Shown here piece after piece: positions 10,783-19,397 of a stretch of DNA of 19,397 nucleotides. The DNA comes from Ichthyophonus hoferi (Eukaryota > Opisthokonta > Ichthyosporea > Ichthyophonida > Ichthyophonidae). A program made the translations under genes and the position numbers. The notes beneath the pieces were generated by a model, which made no database searches, was not told where the DNA came from, and saw nothing but the letters and a program-made list of their open reading frames with translations. Each line of letters opens with the position of its first letter. The stretch's first letter is position 1. The stretch covers positions 6,231 to 25,627 of the forward strand of contig NAOQ01000836.1 of assembly GCA_002751075.1 (NCBI GenBank), given 5' to 3'.

Positions 10783-12142
10783 CTACATTCAGCCACAGTC
10801 ATCCCACCCTTGCTTCTTGTATCTCTCTTTTATTTTCTCTTTCTCTTTCAATCTCTTTTTCTTCTTCTTTTTTCCCTACTCTCTTTATCCCTTTGTCTTT
10901 CCTTTCCCACCCTTCTCTAATCTTCATATACCTGTATTGGCTCTACAATCGCAGCACTCACAGGCCTCTTCCACTCGACGATCAACCTTTCAGTCTCTGC
11001 TAGACACATATCCTCCTCTGCCCTGCATAGCGAAACCGTTGTGGGTAAGGTAAAACCTTCATACATACATCTATTACCAGCACACCCATGGCTATTATGA
11101 GTGGTGCCGCCTCTTGATGGGTTACATAGTTATCTTGCTGCCTACCTGACACTGTTCTTCTCCTTCGGCCCTATAGAAAACATATCATACCACAGCTAGA
11201 GGGGAATAAAAAGAAACGGATAAAAACATAGTAAAAAAAGGAATTTGAATTTCAGAATAGAGTGTACAAAGGTGGAAAGAATAAACAATAACTAGTGGTA
11301 GGAATGATAGGAGTGTAACTATGTCATGAACAATAGTATAGTAGATGGAATAGTAGGTAGTAGTCACCCATACCTGTTATAGTCTGAAAACTGGTCTAAA
11401 GGATACTGTAGTCTTGGAAATGGTGCGGCGGGCCATTCAAAGGCTGGAAAGTCTACCTTGTGAAGAGCTTTAGAACGAGTAGTTGATAGAGTGCTAGAGA
11501 AGGGGAGGGAAGGGGAGGGGAGGGGACAGGGAGGTCAACATAGCGCCCTGCAAGGACCCATTGGATTGACCGGGGAAGAGGAGGAGGAGGAGGAGGAGGA
11601 GGAGGAGAGGCTACAATATAGTCTTTGACTGTAGAGCTACCGCCAAATGCAATAAATCTAGGGCAATAGTAAAGGTAAAAAGTAGGGCGGCTAGGTATAG
11701 GTAGGAGACTACATTTGTAGCATATATATAATGCATAATAGGTGTTCACATAACGGTTCTTGTATAATATGTAAATTATGTATAAGTAAACTGGAGTCAG
11801 TAAGCTTGAACCTAACTGAGAGGATGGAAACTAGATAGCAAAAGGGATGTAGGTTATATGCGAAAACAGAGGCTCCACTAAGGATATATATACTATACTA
11901 TACATGTACTAGGGCTCCCTCTATAGATAACAGGAGCTGTCAATAAACACTCTTGCATCGTTTAATTCAGAGGGTTATTGACCTGGTCTAAGAACACTAT
12001 CAGGTATTATTGGTGGGACAATAGCATTCCTATAATGGATCTGCCATGTTTCTCTTTATTTCTCTTCCTTCCTCCTTTCCTCGCTTTAACGCTTGCTCCA
12101 TCTATTTCCCTTTATCGACTGCTAGAAGAAACCATGCATGCG

Positions 12143-12180
<38 letters not shown>

Positions 12181-15100
12181 CTTATATACCTGGCCATTCT
12201 ACCGTGAAATGCGGAGGCAAAAGAGAGGACACAAAGTTCCGGTGACCCTGGAGGCTTGTTGCTCAAGCAGCTAGTAAGCTCCTCGTCTATGCGATATTAG
12301 CATAAATGGCCTGAGGGCTAAATACTGGATAGCATATGATACGGACAATACATCACAGAGTATATGACCCACCATGTATTTACCTGAGATAGTGTATAAA
12401 GCCTGTATGCCCCTGATCAGATAGACGTAAATGCATAGGACCTATATATATAGTTATAATTATATCAATGAAGGTGCAAGAGGGTGGCAGGGGCAGTGCT
12501 TATAACTTGTCAGTGTATACAATACTGGACAGGAAAAACAAACCCCAAAATCATCCTAGGAGTGATGTAGAATAAAAGAAAGGGTGTATATACATATACA
12601 AGGAGGGTGGAAAGAAATACGTGCTTGGTGGTGAGGGGAGAGGCTACACCCTACACCCTATACCCTATACCCCTGAATAGTATAGTCTCCTTGCAGTAAA
12701 GAATTGCCATTGCATTACCTGTAAAGGGTATACTGGCTGACCCCCTCTTCTTTTGTTGGTGTAACATATGAGCTGCCTTAAAGGCAGTCTCGTTGGCACA
12801 GCTCCCACACATAGCCGTAAAGACCTACCCATAGTAGGGTGTACATTGTGTGAACTTTACATGATAGGACAATAAAGGGAAAGTGGCAAATCCAATAACA
12901 CACTAACAAAAAGGGTGATATACATACCCCGATTATGTGAAAGAAATAGCTACTATAGACAGTTAGTTATAAAATCATTTTTAAAAAGGTAAATATGGTA
13001 CAGGCTGGATAACTATCACAAATAAATACTTGGAAAAAAAGAGAAAGTGTAGATAGATGAGATCGCAATAGACTACTATGACAGATGAACGATAATGAGC
13101 ATGGTAACCTGTCATTGACAGATTCAAGAGGTTTAGATAGGTTGTAGTTAGATTAAAAAAAAAAGTAAAAACCCCCGTAAAGCCAAGAAGGTTTCAAGTA
13201 TTACCATAATGAAACCATTTTAACGCAGAAAGATATAGGTATGATGTAATGGTTGGGCCAGTAAAACCTGGGTATGCGTTACATACGTACTGCTATGTTT
13301 TGTTCAGATAAGATGTTTTAATACTCTATACATAGGCATATACTTATATATATACCTATATATATATATATATACCTACACATATACATACACATCTGGT
13401 TAGCCATGAATAATATAAAGAGGGGTACCATCATAGCATTGACATACACGTCCATGATTTATATTATGGTGCATTAATCATTATGACTTTATAGCTAAAT
13501 GTATGCCCAAACACTATTTCTCATACATTATATCAATGTATATTTGTGTTCAATAAACCATATGTATCACTTATATATATTAATTTATTTCAATTTTACT
13601 TTATTTGTTTTTATTGCATTATATTGTATTATATTATATTATATGTATGTAAATCAATAAACAAATGCATCATCAAAACAAAGTCAACTAAATGTATTAC
13701 CTGCGAGAGGCCAGGAGGAGCAACTTTCATCAGAGAGTCTTCCAACAGTTGTCCAAAATCTTTAGGGGGACATATACCTAGGGCGGGTCGGTTGATAATG
13801 TATCGTGTCCATGCCTGGTTTGGGTGGATGTATGGTGTACAAACAGTGTGGTGTGAGTGTTTATTATTAGTATATAATAAATAGCATATATAATATATTG
13901 AATTTACTATGTAATATATGCTATAGAGTGCGTGTAGTATTGAGTATTAAGTATTGAGTATTTAGTATACAGTATATAGTATATAATATATAATATATAA
14001 TATATAATATATAGTATATAACATATAGTATATAGTATTTAATATTTAATGTATGGCATTTGGTATTTAGCATTTAGTACTATTATTATTCATTATTATT
14101 CATTATTATTGTCATTATTATTATTATTATTATTATTTCGGCATACGGGAGCTAAATTCTCGTGGCGTGATAAAATGAATACCTAGAATATATATGAAGG
14201 AAAAATGGGTAAAACAAAGAAAAGAAGGTCGCCCATGTATGGTCACCAGAAATTAAATGATGCCAATGTGAGAACTATGTATGTCATCCTACAGCGTTAA
14301 CCTAGTTAACAAGCTCTTATTGTCAGATAAATTATAGTCCAATGCCCTCTAGACAATAAATTCTTTAAATTGGTTACCCGAGACAGGGAGGAACAGGGAA
14401 GCTCACCTCTGAGCGGCCGGCAGCCATTAGCACAGAATTATTATAGCCAATAGCTAGAGAGGCAATCTATATTGTGTATCACATGTTAGCATTATGCTGC
14501 AGTACCTTCTTTAGTGCGTATTTTTGCGCATATATCTATACATGTTATGACGTTTGTAATTGTGTATATATTATTATTGTGAAGTATATTATAGGTGATA
14601 TTCTCACGTGATAATAGGGTGTTTAAAAGATATGTATAGTTGTGTGTGTATGTGAAAAAACATAATGAATGCCGTAGGTGATATAAGAATTGCTATGGAT
14701 TTTATGCCTGTATATGCAGAATTTCCAAAGTCTTCGTGATTAACCCTGATAATGTAACCAGAGAAACAGAAACAACATAAAAGTGCAAGACTAGGCAGAC
14801 GGATAGAGACCTGGCATAGCACATCTAGGAGTGTATTGCCATCAGCATCAACAATATAGTTTCCCACAGACTTTTCCATGTCCATTGCAATCTGTGCAGC
14901 TCGTACATCTTGGTACCTGTATTGGAACAAGCTGCGAGTCAGAGCCATATATATGTAGAGAACGTTCATGAATAAGTGTGTAGCAAAAGAGTATCCACAA
15001 ATCCATTCTAATTGCGCTACTATCCCTTAGACACTTTACTTATTGTAGTAAATTGCAATAGGCGAAATTACAATTAAAATAGCTTCATATAAAACTTCTT

Positions 15101-16385
15101 TCAAAATGTATGTGTTCCACGTCACTTCTTCTTTGTACTGGAACATATATCAACATAAACTGCCGCAAGGATACAACTAGTAGTGATTATAACAATACCC
15201 AAGCATATTAGACTGGGTTAGAACATAATCTTGCTCAGTATTTTTGGATATGAAGTTGGATTTTAATCTATGTTGCCGTATTAAACCACATTTAAACTCT
15301 CGCTCTATAAATGACAATCTGGGCACCCAAGGTCCATACTAAATCCTTCCTTCGAGGTAGATATCAATTTTGAGCTACGTTTAATGGACATATTATATCA
15401 ACACCACCATCCATACATACATCTCTATCACAAGTAAAGTGTGGACATACCTGTCCAACGACTTGAGAGCATTCTGGGCATTTGGACCTGGTAGAGAGGT
15501 GATCATATGAGGAGAAGAGGGCTCGTTTGGAAACAAATTAGAGAGAGGGCTGGGTTTATTTGTCTCTACTGTAGTTGAATTATGCCGAAGACTGAGGTGA
15601 GCAGGTCTGCAAGTAGAAATCATTTAGGAACTAATGGCGAAATTAAGGTATACGTAGGGAAGGAAGGAAAAGAAAAATAAAATATAACAATTGAGGGGGT
15701 GGAAATTATTGGAGTTTAAAGGTGAAACGAACTAAAACAGGAACGAACAAAGATTGAGGTAGACGTGAACTAAAATTGTAGTGCTATTACTACAGTTTTA
15801 GTGCAAGTAAGCATCAGCCTTGGGTTATCTCGGGGCAGCAAAAGGGGGCAAACAGATGCCATTTTTATTGCTTTGGCGCCCTTCTCCTTCCCGTAATATC
15901 TTGTTCATATCATCAAATCAATCATTAAAGTGAAAAAGATATATCATCATACAATGATATGTATATACAGATACATTCACCTGTAGTGTACTGAAATGTA
16001 ATCGGAAATCAACCCATACATCCACAGATGAAGTAAACCTATAAAAGTCACCGCTACCTCCAAATAAATCCAGAAAAACTAGAAGGATGGAACCAATACT
16101 TAAGATATTTTTATATCTATGTGTCTATTTATTATATAAACATCCAATTGATTCATCAATATCAGTGGGAACTGATGTAAAGTTCAAATTAATGTATGTA
16201 CATAAATATGCGCAAAAAATAATGCTCAGAAAGAAGCATGGCAGCTGCGCATAATTTAGCATAAAATAATTTCACCTCCTATAAAGGTACCTGAAAAGCT
16301 TTTCGGCAAGGTTTGACCCTAGGACTCCCGCCAGTGGTAAAACACTCCACCGCAGGTTCAAGTACGTACGTAAGGATGTAAGCAT
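6773..16385 (-). CDS. ABAT: 4-aminobutyrate aminotransferase (GABA transaminase), mitochondrial, complete, 16 exons
   Basis: Exons in transcript order: 16385-16291, 15606-15451, 14916-14811, 14466-14407, 13814-13701, 12824-12719, 12286-12190, 11493-11374, 11022-10932, 10568-10476, 9426-9328, 8805-8744, 8495-8327, 7834-7761, 7197-7137, 6835-6773. The sum is 1566 nt, 521 residues; human ABAT has 500. This class III PLP aminotransferase converts GABA and 2-oxoglutarate to succinate semialdehyde and glutamate in the mitochondrial matrix. Visible residues: Cys183 and Cys186 in MCGSCANE (2Fe-2S ligands in pig enzyme), Phe239 and Arg242 in SAFHGR, Glu312 in IVEPIQ, Asp345 in VDEVQTG, and the PLP lysine, probably Lys377, in TFAKKMQ. 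FNTWMGDP and [15 protein letters not shown] follow. Start 16385 has A at -3; an in-frame ATG at 16406 just after a stop has a poorer context and would add seven residues. Introns are GT-AG except intron 10, which starts with GC, and intron 3 has a weak GTCTCT donor. All key residues are intact, so the enzyme should be active. Confidence 0.97.
7266..7320. repeat. TATAG pentanucleotide tract
   Basis: Short tandem TATAG/GTATA units in ABAT intron 14 (7198-7760, 563 nt). The rest of that intron is AT-rich with no coding signal on either strand. Confidence 0.7.
7866..7946. repeat. ATATA/TATAG pentanucleotide tract
   Basis: About 80 bp of TATAG, AATAT and CATAG units in ABAT intron 13 (7835-8326), just upstream of exon 14 in transcript order. 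No other feature was seen in this intron. Confidence 0.75.
8824..8843. repeat. GA dinucleotide microsatellite
   Basis: Ten uninterrupted GA/AG units in ABAT intron 11 (8806-9327). On the ABAT strand this is a CT tract close to the exon 12 acceptor, so it may lengthen the polypyrimidine tract. Confidence 0.9.
8964..9010. repeat. GTATA/GGCTATA short tandem repeat
   Basis: Tandem GGTATA, GGCTATA and GGGTATA units in ABAT intron 11. Nothing else was recognised in the 522-nt intron. Confidence 0.75.
9328..9426 (-). CDS. ABAT: ABAT exon 11, PLP-lysine exon
   Basis: Thirty-three codons, [18 protein letters not shown] through ...[10 protein letters not shown]. The catalytic lysine that forms the Schiff base with pyridoxal phosphate is most likely the second lysine of AKKM, by spacing to the following glycine, as in SKKMMTGG of mammalian ABAT. 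The acceptor is TTTAG and the donor CAG|GTATAT. Confidence 0.93.
10476..10568 (-). CDS. ABAT: ABAT exon 10, ends at a GC splice donor
   Basis: The exon reads [16 protein letters not shown] and ends ...FIVDE, directly after VEPIQ of exon 9. The next exon starts VQTGVGATG, so the conserved VDEVQTG motif is restored only if the exon ends at GAG|GCACGT, a GC-AG intron. The other in-frame option, GT at 10469-10468, would insert Ala-Arg into the motif and has a poor donor. The aspartate that contacts the PLP ring nitrogen in the pig enzyme is the second-last codon here. Confidence 0.9.
10754..10782. repeat. AT dinucleotide microsatellite
   Basis: An uninterrupted AT run in ABAT intron 9 (10569-10931). 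A CT-rich stretch on the plus strand follows from about 10800 to 10920. A shorter TA run lies at about 10194-10214 in the 1049-nt intron 10, which otherwise shows no feature. Confidence 0.9.
11146..11170 (-). other. Candidate 25-nt alternative or decoy exon in ABAT intron 8
   Basis: On the ABAT strand, TTTTCTATAG is followed by 25 nt and then CAG|GTAGGC, so both splice sites look good. The piece reads RAEGEEQCQ in the incoming phase and resembles the start of the real exon 9 ([10 protein letters not shown]) in both DNA and peptide. Skipping it gives the spacing found in human ABAT. Including it and using the normal exon 9 acceptor brings a stop after ten codons of exon 9. A second acceptor seven bases further in would keep the frame and add six residues. 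Confidence 0.35.
11502..11534 (+). repeat. G-run tract, possible G-quadruplex
   Basis: GGGG runs separated by single A or GA spacers on the plus strand. On the ABAT strand this is the polypyrimidine tract before the exon 8 acceptor (CTTCTCTAG at 11503-11494), so splice signal and possible quadruplex share the same bases. Confidence 0.75.
11578..11607. repeat. GAG trinucleotide microsatellite
   Basis: About ten GAG units in ABAT intron 7 (11494-12189). It reads as CTC on the transcribed strand and extends the pyrimidine-rich region before exon 8. Confidence 0.9.
12143..12181. repeat. CATATA hexanucleotide microsatellite
   Basis: Six tandem CATATA units in ABAT intron 7, nine bases from the exon 7 donor. 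Length change here could alter the intron start but not the donor itself. Confidence 0.85.
13330..13395. repeat. TATATACC/CATATACA short repeats
   Basis: AT-rich short tandem units in ABAT intron 5 (12825-13700, 876 nt). The rest of this intron shows no coding signal or RNA gene that I can support. Confidence 0.6.
13934..14138. repeat. Compound AT-rich satellite and ATT microsatellite
   Basis: GAGTATT, then TATAATA and TAGTATA units (13934-14080) pass into an (ATT)n run (14081-14138). It takes up about a third of ABAT intron 4 (13815-14406). Confidence 0.85.
16291..16385 (-). CDS. ABAT: ABAT exon 1, mitochondrial transit peptide
   Basis: The first exon codes for 31 residues plus two bases of Arg32, starting [13 protein letters not shown]. 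It is rich in Arg, Leu and Ser, has no acidic residue before Glu28 and can form an amphipathic helix, as expected of a matrix-targeting presequence. The basic stretch continues into exon 2 with [13 protein letters not shown], where processing could occur. The donor is CAG|GTACCT. No convincing TATA box or other core promoter was seen upstream, so the transcription start is not called. Confidence 0.85.
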
Positions 16386-17235
16386 TTTACACTCAAATAC
16401 AACCATCTATGGCTATATAAAAAGAAAACTAAATAAATATATGGCAAATATTCAAAAATTAAACAACCAAAACTCTACTTAAAAAATATACTTCGATATT
16501 GATTTAGAAAAATGAACAAATCTTGGTGCGCAACTGTTATATTGCTATTTTTTAAACCTGGTTCCCAGACATTTATATTAATATATTAACATTATTACTT
16601 ACTTAAAAATTGATCTTCTTAATTTATTCGCATGGTTTGCATTTAAAACTTTAAACTCGTTAATTTGCATTCTAACAATAATGTATTGATAAAGGTCAGT
16701 GATTATGATTGGCTAGGAAATGCCTTGAATTGCAACGGCTCACATACATTCCTACCATAAATAAACACCTTCAGCAGAATAATAAACATACAAAATCCTG
16801 GTTGCCTAAACCTGCTAACATTAGTGAACTCCTTCACATTTAATTATTAATTTAAACATCCTTAAACTACATATTTAAATAGCTCTATTTTGTTTTTGGA
16901 TTATCTATAATATTGTGAGCAATAAAACGTAATTGTCTCCCCATTTTTAAAGCTTTACCCAATGTGGGAGTGACTACGCAAGCCACTAACCTGGAAACAT
17001 GTAATCCCAGAGGCGATTATATATAGCACAATCATATCTTAAACTTTCCGAATTTTTTGCATACTTTTTTTTTTTGCATAATCCATGAAGATATTTTATG
17101 AATAATTTAATCTGAAAGGTTTTGTACGCATTGTTTCATTTAGTTACATAAGGATTTATTTAATTGCCTGATGTTTTTCAACCTGATCAACTGATTTGTC
17201 GATCCATAATATAAATAGTTACACCGAAGAGGTAG
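16386..17235. other. Upstream region of ABAT, no gene seen
   Basis: AT-rich sequence upstream of the ABAT start. The 5' untranslated region and promoter must lie here or further right, but no convincing TATA box or start site stands out. CCAAT/ATTGG pentamers occur, for example ATTGGC near 16709. Confidence 0.5.
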
Positions 17236-17640
17236 CTAGCCAATGAGCCATTCTCTAGATAGTACTGGATTGTCAGGATAAAAAAGCCAAATCAAAATCA
17301 TGCAATACACAGAGCCTCCAACAAAATGGGTACTGATTAACGCACCACTACCATGTATTGTGATACTTGACATGTATATGCCAAAACGTGAGAGAATTTC
17401 CTCCAAATACACTCTACATATGCAATGATTTTCATTCTTGGAATAAATGTCGGGTATGGAATAATCGCATTCCGACACGAGTTGCCGGTGCATATTCGGG
17501 TAAACTTGAATTAGATTCAGCATTTCAATAACCTTTCCCTGCCAGTTGAATGAAGCTAAGCATTGTTTAGAATATATAGAGATAAGTTCATAAAAAATAT
17601 TCGAGTCAAAGATGACTACAGGGATGTAGAACAATAACAC
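17236..17640 (-). CDS. Unidentified open reading frame, up to 134 residues
   Basis: The longest open frame in the window on either strand. A possible acceptor (CTACATCCCTGTAG) lies near its 5' end at about 17618, so it may be an exon rather than an ATG-started gene. Visible pieces include SFNWQGKVIEMLNLIQVYP and ECDYSIPDIYSKNENH, and a hydrophobic segment near the C-terminus (YCMILIWLFYP) that could span a membrane. I recognise no family. In DNA this AT-rich a frame of this length could arise by chance. It lies beside a 71-bp tandem repeat and could be the end of a gene or a worn mobile element. Confidence 0.25.
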   Translation of the reverse strand: MLLFYIPVVIFDSNIFYELISIYSKQCLASFNWQGKVIEMLNLIQVYPNMHRQLVSECDYSIPDIYSKNENHCICRVYLEEILSRFGIYMSSITIHGSGALISTHFVGGSVYCMILIWLFYPDNPVLSREWLIG

Positions 17641-17816
17641 AATATAAAATGATATATTATACTATTGTATTAGAGCTATACCATAATTATATAGGAGTAC
17701 AACAATAGTACAACGTAAAACAATGTGTTATACTATTAAATTGTAAATATACTATAAATATATGGGAGTACAACAATAATACCGTATAAAGTAATACATT
17801 ACACTATTATTGTGTT
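17632..17816. repeat. 71-bp tandem repeat, about two and a half copies
   Basis: GGAGTACAACAATARTA recurs at 17694 and 17765, 71 bp apart. The flanking TAAARTRATAYATTAYACTATT-type sequence recurs in the same order before each copy and again in a partial third unit. The units differ at many bases. It lies between two unidentified minus-strand open frames. Confidence 0.75.
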
Positions 17817-17843
17817 GGCATGACACATAGCAAGTATTCAGAG

Positions 17844-18032
17844 TCAGATAAGGAACTGTGCCCCTGCTTCTCCATGTAAAAAGTGAGCATTAGTATACTC
17901 GGCAAAGAACTGGTGGACAATGGCACTGGACATATTTCCAACGTAGTGTTTGAACTTTAAAAGCTCGTTAAAGCCCCATTCAATGACATCAGTGCTCTGG
18001 GGACCCGTATACCTCTTCTCCTCAGCGCTCAC
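17844..18032 (-). CDS. Probable terminal exon of an unidentified gene
   Basis: Sixty-two codons and a TGA. An acceptor ATGTGCCAG precedes VSAEEKRYTGPQSTDVIEWG, and the frame ends HGEAGAQFLI. The charged, balanced composition (EEKR, STDVIEWGFNELLKFKHY) looks coding and unlike the Ile/Tyr-rich chance frames elsewhere in this window. An ATG three codons upstream (18041) could instead begin a 65-residue protein. I recognise no family. No AATAAA was seen on the minus strand in the next 200 bp. It may belong with the frame at 19158-19397, but no phase-consistent join was found. Confidence 0.4.
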   Translation of the reverse strand: MSAEEKRYTGPQSTDVIEWGFNELLKFKHYVGNMSSAIVHQFFAEYTNAHFLHGEAGAQFLI

Positions 18033-18041
18033 CTGGCACAT

Positions 18042-19157
18042 GTAATATTATCTGGCTAGATGCTCTGATTGGGTGGATACTTGTCCATAGTAGGCAGTTT
18101 GATGGATATACATTGTTGGGTCATTGTCTAGCTGAAATTGAAATCTCTTTGGTACTGCAAAATCCATGTAAATCCTCCTCCCATTAAGGAGTAAGAATCT
18201 GACCTGATATGGTAAAAGACCTTATCTCATTCAGTTGAAAACCGACGAATCAGCAAGTTTCTTAAAAGACTACCCAATCATAATAGTTTTAATAAAGTTT
18301 CTTTTAATTGTGGGCCAATAATATTATTGATGTTGCGTTGCAATTTTGTATAACATAAAAACCAAGGGCTTGTATGTTTCAGGAATTAGACATGTGGTCG
18401 TAATTTAATTACAACTTATAATTGTATTATTATATACAATTTTTAAATACACAAATAATGTTTTAAAATATTAATCGGATGAGTAATATTTATTTATTGT
18501 TTTAACTCTAGAAAACTATATTGTTTTGTCAACCAATTCAATTGAACGTAAAACGCTTAGACCATTGGCTAGCTAGTTTTAGTTTAATTCGGGACTTTAA
18601 TCGCGGGTCAGATTTGACACGCCGAGAACTGCACAATGGGGCTGTCATGATTAAGATTTAATACCGGTAGATGGGTAAATCTACAATATGTATAGGTAAC
18701 GGAGGCATATATTGAATGACAAAAGGAAAATACTTTCATTCTAATTAGTAATCTACCTCTATGACTACTTGACCTACTTAATATGAAAGAAGGTAATGGA
18801 TCCAATCAGAATTACTCGCAATTAACTATGGGACTGACTATTCATTGCTAGCAATCTACTACATGTGGCACCGTTCTATATAATCATTGGAATTTTGCTT
18901 GAAGATCTATATTACGTAATATATCTAGATACGTACACAATATATATATATATAATATTTGAATTAAAAATTAATTAATTAATTAAACATGCTATTAATA
19001 ATTTTTGTCCAGTAAAATATCTTATTGTGATACATACTATCAAAATAAGTGTAATAAATTGATTTTTATACTTTATATAGTAATCTGTGGTAGTACCAGT
19101 GACTTGTTCACAGGCTTCGGGATCTCCAATTGTATAACTGGCAGTGGTTATTGTTGT
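18042..19157. other. AT-rich stretch without a supported gene
   Basis: No exon on either strand is convincing. It contains a TTAATTAA run (18971-18986), a short TA run (about 18940-18955) and several CCAAT/ATTGG pentamers. The minus-strand frame at 19158-19397 stays open for about 60 codons past its stop into this region, with the 40 or so bases nearest the stop looking more coding-like than the rest. Confidence 0.5.
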
Positions 19158-19397
19158 CTAACCAGTATATGTAATAGTTGCTTGATTAGAATTGTCTTGA
19201 AGACTCGGTTGTTGTGCTAAAGTCTTTACTGAAGGCCCATACACCAATTCTTTAGGTAACTGATGGTGATAATTATAACCTCGTTCGAATGTAGGCGGTA
19301 TAGATGCTTTGATGCGCTTTGGTGCAAATGTAAAAATTGCACAATGTGAACGATCATTAAGCAGAGCTAAGTTATTATGTAAATAAAAAGTATTATC
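19158..19397 (-). CDS. 3' end of an unidentified gene entering from the right edge
   Basis: Seventy-nine codons open from the window edge to a TAG at 19160-19158. The composition looks coding: NDRSHCAIFTFAPKRIKA, then PPTFERGYNYHHQLPKELV and YGPSVKTLAQQ, ending with a polar tail TITYTG. I cannot name the family. The codon mix is less AT-driven than the surroundings. It may be the last exon, or an exon whose true donor lies before the TAG, for example TCA|GTAAAG within the YGPSVKT codons. Partial at its 5' end. Confidence 0.5.
   Translation of the reverse strand, partial: DNTFYLHNNLALLNDRSHCAIFTFAPKRIKASIPPTFERGYNYHHQLPKELVYGPSVKTLAQQPSLQDNSNQATITYTG

Noticed and set aside
14604-14969. A 121-codon minus-strand frame taken as one gene
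   Set aside because: Only 14811-14916 is coding (ABAT exon 3); the rest is intron on both sides, shown by the join to exons 2 and 4 and the family alignment.
18608-18805. A 65-codon minus-strand frame
   Set aside because: No recognisable family, no splice or poly(A) context, and composition typical of chance frames.
19005-19220. A 71-codon plus-strand frame rich in Cys, Ser and Gly
   Set aside because: It is largely the antisense of the better minus-strand frame at 19158-19397 and its downstream extension.
1-19397. CRISPR arrays, transfer RNAs, ribosomal RNA and intronic box C/D RNAs
   Set aside because: Scanned by eye on both strands: no regularly spaced repeats with unique spacers, no cloverleaf with a GGTTCRA arm in context, and no paired C and D boxes with flanking complementarity.

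Overview
This is animal-type nuclear DNA: AT-rich, with short exons (10 to 169 nt), introns of roughly 200 to 1050 nt and abundant microsatellites. Gene structures were worked out by hand from splice sites, reading-frame phase and protein families remembered from training; no search was run. A compact AT-rich genome of an invertebrate, possibly a sponge or another early-branching animal, fits best, but the species cannot be fixed from this window.

Layout. Positions 1-519 are an intron with a TATG microsatellite. From 520 to 5506, plus strand, lie the last eleven visible exons of an orthologue of GRIPAP1 (GRASP-1), a coiled-coil recycling-endosome scaffold; its 5' part lies beyond the left edge. 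It ends with a poly(A) signal at 5580. A 1.2 kb tail-to-tail intergenic stretch follows. From 16385 down to 6773, minus strand, lies a complete 16-exon gene for mitochondrial 4-aminobutyrate aminotransferase (ABAT, GABA transaminase). It codes for 521 residues, with a transit peptide on its own first exon and a poly(A) signal at 6619-6624. All sixteen ABAT exons and all eleven GRIPAP1 exons join in phase, and both summed lengths are multiples of three.

The right 3 kb (16386-19397) is less clear. It holds a 71-bp tandem repeat, two minus-strand open frames of unknown identity (17236-17640 and 17844-18032) and a minus-strand open frame at the right edge (19158-19397) that looks like the end of a gene entering from the right.

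The two identified genes do not form an operon. They are convergent neighbours, one acting in GABA breakdown in mitochondria and the other in receptor recycling through endosomes. The most interesting points are splicing details (a 10-nt microexon, a GC donor inside the ABAT active-site motif, a frame-breaking exon-like copy in ABAT intron 8), a PDZ-ligand-like C-terminus on the GRIPAP1 protein, and the unidentified minus-strand coding pieces at the right. No complete new multi-gene system was found.
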